DNA of 64,000 bases from NCBI RefSeq assembly GCF_036057275.1, contig NZ_CP107945.1, positions 4,588,001-4,652,000 on the forward strand, in the 5' to 3' direction. Shown in pieces: positions 57,663 to 64,000 of this stretch (its first letter is position 1; every line of letters starts with the position of its first letter). The notes under the pieces were generated by a model that saw nothing but the letters and a program-made list of their open reading frames with translations, was not told the origin of the DNA and ran no database searches. The stretch comes from Streptomyces sp. NBC_00390. Lineage in GTDB: Bacteria > Actinomycetota > Actinomycetes > Streptomycetales > Streptomycetaceae. Made by a program: the position numbers and the translations under genes.

Positions 57663-60515
57663 ATGCTGGAAGACATGGCCGATCATCACGGGAACACCGG
57701 CGACCTCGCGCGCGACCTGGCCCGCGCGGTGCGCGGAGGTGTCGACTTCGGCGTGACAGCCAGGGCCCTGACCACCATGGACGCCTCCAACTACCGGCGT
57801 GTCCCGGTCGGTGTCGTCGCGCCACGCGACGCCGACGACGTGGCCGCGGCGCTGGAGGTGTGCCGGGCGCACGGCGTACCCGTCGTGCCGCGCGGCGGCG
57901 GCACCTCGATCGCGGGGCAGGCCACCGGGACGGGCGTCGTCCTGGACTTCACCCGCCACATGAACGCGATCGTGGGCATCGACCCGGCCGCGCGCACCGC
58001 GGTCGTCCAGCCGGGTGTCGTCCTCGACAGACTCCAGGCCGCCGTCGCACGGGACGGGCTGGCGTTCGGACCCGACCCGTCGACGCACAGCCGCTGCACG
58101 CTGGGCGGCATGATCGGCAACAACGCCTGCGGCGCTCACTCGGTCGCCTGGGGCACGACCGCCGACAACGTCCGCTCACTCGCCGTGCGCACCTACGGCG
58201 GTGACCTGCTGCGTCTGGGCCGCGGATGGGACGGCAGCGGTGTGCCTGCCGCAGTGCGCGAACTCGTCGAGGGGCATCTCGCCCTGCTGCGCACCGGTTA
58301 CCCGGCCGGCCTGCCCCGCCTCATCTCCGGATACGCACTCGGTGCCCTGCTCCCCGAGAACGGCGTCGACCTCGCCCGCGCCTTCTGCGGCAGCGAGGGC
58401 ACTCTGGGCGTGGTGACCGAGGCGACGGTCGCCCTGGTGGACACCCCGGGTGCGCGGGCGCTCGCCGTGCTCGGCTATCCGGACGAGACCGCAGCCGCCG
58501 ACGCGGCCGCCGGACTGCTCGCCCACCGCCCGCTGACCGTCGAGGGCATGGCGGACGACCTGGTCCCGGACGCGCACGTGCTGCCGCGCGGCCGGGCCTG
58601 GCTGTTCGTCGAGACCGGCGGCGACACGGCCGCCGAGGCACGGGCGCGGGCGACGGAGATCGTACGGGCGGCCGACGCGCTCGACGGGACCGTCGTCGAC
58701 GACGCGGCCGGGATGCGCGCGCTGTGGCGCGTACGGGAGGACGCGGCCGGCACCGCCACACGCACGCCCATGGGCGGCGAGGCCTGGCCGGGCTGGGAGG
58801 ACTGCGCCGTGCCGCCTGCCCGACTGGGTGCGTATCTGCGCGATTTCCGGGAGCTGCTGACCGGGCACGGGCTGCGCGGCACGCCCTACGGGCACTTCGG
58901 CGACGGCTGTATCCATGTCCGGATCGACTTCGACCTGCTGAGCCGGGAGGGCATCGGGCGGTTCCGCGCGTTCTCCGAGCAGGTGGCCGAGCTCGTCGTC
59001 GCGTACGGCGGCTCGCTGTCGGGCGAGCACGGCGACGGGCAGGCGCGCGCCGAGCTGCTGCCGAAGATGTACGGCGACGAACTGGTCACGCTGTTCGGCC
59101 GGTTCAAGGACCTGCTGGACCCGGCGGGCGGCATGAACCCGGGCATGCTGGTCCGCCCCGACCCGCTCGACGCCAACCTCCGCTTCGCCGTGCTGCCCGG
59201 TCGGCCGGTGGACGTCGTCTTCGGCTATCCCCACGACGGCGGCGACTTCGCCGGCGCGGTGCGGCGCTGTGTCGGGGTCGCCAAATGCCGTGCCCGGAGC
59301 GCCGCCGCGGGCGGCGGCGTGATGTGCCCGTCCTTCCGCGCCACGGGCGAGGAGGCCCATTCGACACGCGGCCGGGCGCGGCTGCTGCACGAGATGCTCG
59401 CGGGCGAGATCGTCACGGACGGCTGGCGCTCGACCGAGGTGCGGGACGCGTTGGACCTGTGCCTGGCGTGCAAGGGGTGCCGCAGCGACTGCCCGGTGGG
59501 GGTGGACATGGCCACGTACAAGGCGGAGTTCCTGCACCACCACTACGCGGGCCGGCGCCGCCCGGCCGCCCACTACGCGATGGGCCGCCTGCCGCAGTGG
59601 CTGCGGATGGCGGCGCCCTTCGCGGGGGCCGTCAACGCCCTGGCCGGCGTGCGCCCGCTGGCCGCTCTGGCCAAGCGCATCGGCGGCATCGCGCCGGAGC
59701 GGGACATCCCGCCCCTGGCGCCGGTCACGTTCCGGCGCTGGCTGCGGGAGCACATGGGGGAGCGCACGGAGGTCCTCGACGAGAGCCGTACGGCGGTGCT
59801 GTGGCCGGACACCTTCACCGACCACTTCTCCCCGCGGACGGGGCGGGCCGCGGTACGGGTCATGGAGGCGGCGGGCATCGGCATCGCCCTGCCGCCGGGC
59901 CGGGTGTGCTGCGGGCTGACGTACGTCTCGACGGGCCAGCTGGACCGGGCGCGTACGGTCATGCGCCGGGCGCTCGACACGATGGAGCCGCTGCTGGACC
60001 TGGGCGTGCCGGTGGTGGTGCTGGAGCCGAGCTGCGCGGCGGCCCTGAAGACGGACCTGCCGGAACTGCTGACGGGTGATCCGCGGGCGGGCCGGCTGGC
60101 GGGGTCCGTGCGGACCTTCGCCCAGGCGCTCGAGGAGTGCGCGCCCGAGTGGACCCCGCCGTACATCGGCCGCCGGGTGGCGGGCCAGACGCACTGCCAC
60201 CAGCACGCGGTGCTGGGTGTCGCGGCGGAGCACCGGCTGAGGGAACAGGCTGGTCTGGAGGGCGAGTTGAGCGGTGGGTGCTGCGGACTCGCGGGCAACT
60301 TCGGGTTCGAGGCGGGCCATTACGAGGTGTCGGTGGCGTGCGCGGAGGACGAGCTGCTGCCCGCGGTGCGGGCGGCGCCCGCCGGTGCCGAGCTGCTGGC
60401 GGACGGTTTCTCGTGCCGCGTCCAGCTGGACCAGCTGGCGGGGCGGGGGGCGCGACACCTGGCGGAGGTGCTGGCGGAGGCACTGGAGGACGCACCGGAG
60501 GAGGGCCTTCGGTGA
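57663..60515 (+). CDS. FAD-linked oxidase / FeS-CCG fusion (YdiJ-like D-2-hydroxyacid dehydrogenase)
   Basis: 950 aa. FAD_binding_4 domain (P-V-V-P-R-G-G-G-T-S, N-N-A-C-G-A-H-S), FAD-oxidase C domain with G-H-F-G-D-G-C-I-H-V-R and G-E-H-G-D-G-Q-A-R, then a 4Fe-4S module (C-V-G-V-A-K-C...M-C-P-S-F; C-L-A-C-K-G-C-R-S-D-C-P, about residue 600) and two CCG domains (C-C-G-L-T-Y, C-C-G-L-A-G). This single-chain layout matches E. coli YdiJ and related D-lactate or D-2-hydroxyglutarate dehydrogenases. ATG 57663 or 57675 (GGAAG just before) may start it. Confidence 0.9.
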   Translation: MLEDMADHHGNTGDLARDLARAVRGGVDFGVTARALTTMDASNYRRVPVGVVAPRDADDVAAALEVCRAHGVPVVPRGGGTSIAGQATGTGVVLDFTRHMNAIVGIDPAARTAVVQPGVVLDRLQAAVARDGLAFGPDPSTHSRCTLGGMIGNNACGAHSVAWGTTADNVRSLAVRTYGGDLLRLGRGWDGSGVPAAVRELVEGHLALLRTGYPAGLPRLISGYALGALLPENGVDLARAFCGSEGTLGVVTEATVALVDTPGARALAVLGYPDETAAADAAAGLLAHRPLTVEGMADDLVPDAHVLPRGRAWLFVETGGDTAAEARARATEIVRAADALDGTVVDDAAGMRALWRVREDAAGTATRTPMGGEAWPGWEDCAVPPARLGAYLRDFRELLTGHGLRGTPYGHFGDGCIHVRIDFDLLSREGIGRFRAFSEQVAELVVAYGGSLSGEHGDGQARAELLPKMYGDELVTLFGRFKDLLDPAGGMNPGMLVRPDPLDANLRFAVLPGRPVDVVFGYPHDGGDFAGAVRRCVGVAKCRARSAAAGGGVMCPSFRATGEEAHSTRGRARLLHEMLAGEIVTDGWRSTEVRDALDLCLACKGCRSDCPVGVDMATYKAEFLHHHYAGRRRPAAHYAMGRLPQWLRMAAPFAGAVNALAGVRPLAALAKRIGGIAPERDIPPLAPVTFRRWLREHMGERTEVLDESRTAVLWPDTFTDHFSPRTGRAAVRVMEAAGIGIALPPGRVCCGLTYVSTGQLDRARTVMRRALDTMEPLLDLGVPVVVLEPSCAAALKTDLPELLTGDPRAGRLAGSVRTFAQALEECAPEWTPPYIGRRVAGQTHCHQHAVLGVAAEHRLREQAGLEGELSGGCCGLAGNFGFEAGHYEVSVACAEDELLPAVRAAPAGAELLADGFSCRVQLDQLAGRGARHLAEVLAEALEDAPEEGLR

Positions 60516-60849
60516 GGCGCCCCGGTGCACGAGGCACCGTGCCGACGTCCACGGCACCGTGACCAGCGGGGGCCGCAGCCGCCCGCCGGGCCATGGCGCG
60601 GTGCGTGAGTGCCCCTGCCGTTCGCGGGTGCGCGTAGCCGCCCCGCCCGGTCGCGGTACGCGTGACCGGCCGCCCGCCCCACCCCGTCGCTGCCCGCGGC
60701 CGGTTCGCCGCCTACGACCAGAGGACCATGCCTCGCGCACGTGGGTACGCCTGGAGTCGGAGAGAGTCGGCCCTGCCGACGGATTCGTCCCAACTGCCTT
60801 GAAGGAGAGGGTGGGAGCGTCCTGAACGCACCCAACAGAAGGCTCCTCT
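60516..60849. other. intergenic region before the second TAP-like peptidase
   Basis: 334 bp with no supported gene. Near its left end is a hairpin (60523-60539). The rest may hold the peptidase promoter; I see no clear -35/-10 pair. Confidence 0.5.
60523..60539 (+). terminator. short hairpin after the oxidoreductase gene
   Basis: CGGTGC and GCACCG pair around ACGAG, 8 bp past the stop codon. Confidence 0.45.
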
Positions 60850-62412
60850 GTGCGAAGCCGGAACATAGCCCCCCTCCTGGCGGTGAGCGCGGTCGCGACC
60901 CTCGTGCCCGCGCTCGCCCCTGCCACGGCCTCTGCCGCCGAGAACCCCATGAAGCAGTACCTGCAGCAGAAGCCCGCGTGGCACCGCTGCGACACATCCA
61001 CCCCCGCCCGTCTGCAGTGCGCCGACATCAAGGTGCCGCTCGACTACAGCCGTCCCGGCGGCAAGCAGATCCGCGTCGCGATATCGCGGATCAGAACGGC
61101 CACCTCTGCCGAGCGTCGCGGCGTACTCCTGATCAACCCCGGAGGCCCGGGCGGTCCAGGCATCGACATGCCGCTCCTGCTGGAGGCCGACCTGCCCAAG
61201 GCCGTGAAGAAGCAGTACGACCTCATCGGCTTCGATCCGCGGGGCGTCGGACAGAGCTCTCCCGTCAGCTGCGGTCTGAACAGTAAGGAAGAGATCTGGG
61301 AGCGCCCCTACAAGGCCGCGACCTTCGAGAAGGACGTGTCCTGGGCGCGTACTGTCGCGAAGAAGTGCCACGCCAAGGCAGGTGACAAGCTGCGGCACAT
61401 CACCACGCGCAACACCGCCCGCGACATGGACGTGATCCGGAGCGTGCTGGGCGAGAAGAAGATTTCCTACCTCGGGTACTCCTACGGCACATACCTCGGC
61501 GCGGTCTACACGCAGATGTTCCCCCGGCGCGCCGACCGGTTCGTGCTGGACAGCGCCGTCGACCCGAAGCGGATCTGGCGAGGCATGATCCAGGTGTGGG
61601 CGGAGGGTGCCGAGCCCGCGTTCACGAGATGGACCGAGTGGACCGCCCGGCGCCACGCGCAGTACAAGCTGGGCAAGACCCCGGAGGCAGTCCGCAAGAC
61701 CTTCTGGGACCTGGTAGCCCGAGCCGACCGCAAGCCCATCGAACTCGACGGCACTGCGATGACGGGCGACGACATCCGCGGCGGCCGCGCGATGTTCTTC
61801 AGTGTCAGCGCGGCAGCCGAGGCGATCGCCGAGCTGAAGAAGGCCGCCGCCGGTAAACCCTCGGGCCCCACCGGTAAGCCCAGGACGCCCGAGCGTCCCG
61901 CTCCGCCGTCATTCGGCCGTGCCGTTCCCCCGGACAACGGAACCGCGAGCTTCTGGTCCGTCGTGTGCGGCGACACACGGGCGTGGCCGCGCGACCCCGA
62001 GCAGTACCGCCGCGACGCGATCCAGGACAAGTCCAGGTACCCGCTGTACGGCGACTTCTCGTCGAACATCATGCCGTGTGCGTTCTGGAAGAACGGCAGT
62101 GAGCCCGCCACCACGGTGGACAACAAGGTGAAGGCGCTCATCCTGCAGAACGAGTGGGATCCCCAGACGCCGCTGACCACCGGCCTCGGTCTGCACAGCG
62201 CTCTGAAGGGCTCGCGGATGGTCACGGTGGCCGGGGGCGAGGGGCACGGCATCTACGGCTCCAAGTCCTGCGCCGACAAGACGGCGACCGCGTACCTGAC
62301 CACGGGCAAGCTCCCGGCGAAGGACGTGACCTGCCGTGCCACCAGCGCGGCCCGTCAGGAGGCCCGCAGGCTTCCGCTTCCCGCCCCTCCGGGGATCCCG
62401 GGTATGCGCTGA
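60850..62412 (+). CDS. secreted TAP-like serine peptidase (S33)
   Basis: 520 aa from a GTG. Signal peptide to about residue 29 (A-S-A-A). N-P-G-G-P-G-G-P-G, F-D-P-R-G-V-G, G-Y-S-Y-G-T (Ser about 211), E-W-D-P-Q-T-P (Asp) and G-E-G-H-G (His) give the catalytic set. A lid of about 170 residues, with a Pro/Gly-rich stretch (335-360), sits between core halves. Same family as the protein at 49883 but clearly diverged. It likely removes tripeptides from exported proteins. Confidence 0.9.
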   Translation: MRSRNIAPLLAVSAVATLVPALAPATASAAENPMKQYLQQKPAWHRCDTSTPARLQCADIKVPLDYSRPGGKQIRVAISRIRTATSAERRGVLLINPGGPGGPGIDMPLLLEADLPKAVKKQYDLIGFDPRGVGQSSPVSCGLNSKEEIWERPYKAATFEKDVSWARTVAKKCHAKAGDKLRHITTRNTARDMDVIRSVLGEKKISYLGYSYGTYLGAVYTQMFPRRADRFVLDSAVDPKRIWRGMIQVWAEGAEPAFTRWTEWTARRHAQYKLGKTPEAVRKTFWDLVARADRKPIELDGTAMTGDDIRGGRAMFFSVSAAAEAIAELKKAAAGKPSGPTGKPRTPERPAPPSFGRAVPPDNGTASFWSVVCGDTRAWPRDPEQYRRDAIQDKSRYPLYGDFSSNIMPCAFWKNGSEPATTVDNKVKALILQNEWDPQTPLTTGLGLHSALKGSRMVTVAGGEGHGIYGSKSCADKTATAYLTTGKLPAKDVTCRATSAARQEARRLPLPAPPGIPGMR

Positions 62413-62441
62413 CGCTTCTGGCCCGGCTCAGGGCCGGGGAT

Positions 62442-62482
62442 CGACGTGGGGCCTTCTCTGCCGAGGGAAGGCCGCCACGTCG
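62442..62482. terminator. hairpin between convergent genes
   Basis: CGACGTGG-G-GCCTTC pairs with GAAGGC-CG-CCACGTCG, 14 bp with a small internal loop and a 10-nt loop. It stands between the peptidase and the HAD gene. Confidence 0.75.
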
Positions 62483-62558
62483 GGGCCATGGCGCGTCCGA
62501 GCACTCGACTGATGGAGTATCAGGTCCCGTCATGTCCCGGGCGGGCAGGGCCGGTGAG

Positions 62559-63368
62559 TCAGCCGATGCCGTAGAGGCGTTCGAGGACCTCGGCGACGCC
62601 GTCCTCCTCGTTGGTCGCTGTGCGCAGCGGAGCGGACGCCAGCACGTGCGGGTGGGCGTTGCCCATCGCGTAGCCGGCTCCCGCCCAGCGCAGGATCGTC
62701 AGGTCGTTGGGCATGTCACCGAAGGCGACGACGTCCTCGGGGCCGAAGCCGCGCTCCGCGCACAGCGCCGAGAGCGTGCCGGCCTTGGTGACGCCCGGCG
62801 CACTGATCTCCAGCAGGCCGCGACCGCCGGAGTGCGTGAACTGCGCGGCGCCGCCCGCGGAGTTCTCCGCGATCGTCAGGAGCATGTCCGCGTCGAACTG
62901 CGCCGAGCAGGCGAGCAGTTGCACGATGGGTGCGTCCACCAGCCACAGGTCGGCGAGTGACGACACCGCGAACTCGGCCTCGGGGACGCCGAACCGCAGC
63001 CCGTACGCGGGCTCGTACAGGACCCGGTGGCCCGTCTCCACGGCGAAGCCCAGCCCCGGGGCGGCAGCGGACAGTGCGGTGGCCACATCGCGGGCGACGG
63101 GCAGGGCGAGGGCGCGGGACGCGGTGACGGTGCGCGAGGCGAGGTCGTACACCAGCGCACCGTTGCTGCACACGGCAGTTCCGACGAGGCCGGTCGTGGC
63201 GATGGTGATCAGGTCGACGAACCGGGGCGGCCTGGCGGTCACGAAGACGACGTCCGCCCCGGCGTCGGTGGCGGTCCGCAGGGCACGCAGGCTCCGCTCC
63301 GAAAGGGTGCCGTCCCTGCGCAGGAGGGTGCCGTCCAGATCGGTGGCGATGAGCCGGGGCTGCGTCAT
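62559..63368 (-). CDS. Cof-type HAD hydrolase
   Basis: 269 aa. D-L-D-G-T-L-L (motif I, residues 9-15), V-F-V-T-A-R-P-P (motif II), Lys in P-G-V-T-K-A and G-D-M-P-N-D-L (motif IV; G-D-x-x-N-D). A large C2-type cap between motifs II and III assigns it to the Cof/YbjI sugar-phosphatase group. ATG at 63366-63368; a TTG two codons earlier is possible. Confidence 0.9.
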   Translation of the reverse strand: MTQPRLIATDLDGTLLRRDGTLSERSLRALRTATDAGADVVFVTARPPRFVDLITIATTGLVGTAVCSNGALVYDLASRTVTASRALALPVARDVATALSAAAPGLGFAVETGHRVLYEPAYGLRFGVPEAEFAVSSLADLWLVDAPIVQLLACSAQFDADMLLTIAENSAGGAAQFTHSGGRGLLEISAPGVTKAGTLSALCAERGFGPEDVVAFGDMPNDLTILRWAGAGYAMGNAHPHVLASAPLRTATNEEDGVAEVLERLYGIG

Positions 63369-63590
63369 CGGCAAAGGCTACCGAGGCGTTCCGGCCGGGG
63401 AAGCGTTCCGGCCGGTGCGCGTCCGCCTCGGCTCCGGCCATGAACGGGTGCCAGTCGTATGCCGCGTTCACCTGACTCACGGAAAGGGAGGCCATCACCG
63501 AACGCCGAGGTCGCTGCCGGGCCGGCGATGCGCTCCGGGTAATGTCCGCTTGTTCGAGCCCCGGGCGGGGCTGCGTAGGGGAGGGGCGCC

Positions 63591-64000
63591 ATGAGTGGTA
63601 CGGAATCGATCGACAGCACATGGTGGTTGAGCGCCGAGGAGGGCGGGGCTCTCGCGGGCCGCTGGTGGAAGTGGGCTCTCTCGGCCCCGGACAGCGTGAG
63701 CCCGGTCCGGGACGCCACGGGCGAGCACGCCGCCTGGAATCAGCCGGACGACCTCTGGTTCCTCGCAGGCACCTACGGCGGCCGCGTGGAGCGACGCTGC
63801 GCGATTCCCTCGGACCGGCCGGTCTTCTTCCCCGTCCTCAACATGCAGCACACCAGGGAGCACTCGAAGGTCCCCCTGTCCCTGGCGGTGGCGCAGGCGA
63901 CGGCATCGCTCAACGGCGTTCCGCTGACGCTCCAGGAGTTCTCGGCTCCCTTCCGGACCGGGTTCACCCGCCGATACGCCTGGGGAATCTGGGGCGGTAT
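63591..64000 (+). CDS. conserved hypothetical protein (cut by right edge)
   Basis: 136 codons of an open gene that continues beyond the window. GGAGGGGC lies before the ATG. It reads MSGTESIDSTWWLSAEEGGA and W-W-K-W-A-L-S-A-P, then N-Q-P-D-D-L-W-F-L-A-G-T-Y-G-G-R-V-E-R-R-C. I recall similar proteins of unknown function in Streptomyces. Trp-rich and soluble; no signal peptide. Confidence 0.7.
   Translation, partial: MSGTESIDSTWWLSAEEGGALAGRWWKWALSAPDSVSPVRDATGEHAAWNQPDDLWFLAGTYGGRVERRCAIPSDRPVFFPVLNMQHTREHSKVPLSLAVAQATASLNGVPLTLQEFSAPFRTGFTRRYAWGIWGG

Noticed and set aside
58176..61031. 951-codon minus frame opposite the FAD/FeS gene
   Set aside because: Antisense shadow, spans the intergenic region as well.

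Overview
The window is about 70% GC or higher, with strong third-position GC bias, frequent GTG starts, long antisense shadow frames and families typical of Streptomyces (futalosine menaquinone genes, DUF3027, DUF2771, DUF2530, HelD-like ATPases, XPB-type bacterial helicase, many MarR/TetR regulators). I read it as a chromosomal segment of a Streptomyces or close relative, mostly housekeeping and regulatory rather than an obvious mobile island. I see no integrase, transposase, CRISPR array, rRNA or tRNA.

Layout. 1-5.4 kb: a truncated Uma2 nuclease, an unknown protein, an HD-domain protein, then divergent copA (Cu P-type ATPase) and cutC with a CsoR-like operator between them. 5.4-12.7 kb: a HelD-like ATPase, a small divergent peptide gene, an XPB-type helicase and its helicase-C/WYL-like neighbour. 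12.8-20.4 kb: HAAS-like membrane protein, HAD phosphatase, small membrane protein, cold-shock protein, a leftward DUF2771-mqnB-mqnD operon for futalosine-dependent menaquinone synthesis, an MFS transporter and DUF3027. 20.5-28 kb: a sacsin/Hsp90-type ATPase, an unknown protein and a 1176-residue HelD/UvrD-like ATPase with a long unassigned C-terminal extension.

28-31 kb is the most unusual part: three tandem paralogous secreted proteins. Each is preceded by the same promoter module: a -35/-10 pair with a dyad over the -10, followed exactly 10 nt later by a stem-loop and 22 nt later by the ATG. Both dyads differ between copies by symmetric, pair-preserving changes, and two copies end in related terminator hairpins. 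31-40 kb: CtpE-like cation ATPase, DUF2530 protein, purine permease with a leader hairpin, an RHH protein, MarR-MFS pair (TTG start), thpR, a 29-residue membrane peptide and an aldo/keto reductase.

40-49.8 kb: a second Uma2, MarR/AhpD-like divergent pair, small secreted and remnant genes, alpha/beta hydrolase, a winged-helix protein with a Cys/His cluster, a RelE-type toxin with an atypical partner, an SGNH hydrolase, a surface beta-propeller protein, and a metallo-beta-lactamase-fold protein divergent from a TetR gene with two perfect operators. 49.9-64 kb: two TAP-like secreted serine peptidases, a second TetR with tandem operators facing a DrrAB-type ABC exporter, a third Uma2, serC, an orphan CvnD-like GTPase, a YdiJ-like FAD/FeS oxidoreductase, a Cof-type HAD hydrolase and a gene cut by the right edge.

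Starts were chosen from Shine-Dalgarno position and family length. All family assignments are by eye from motifs, without database searches.
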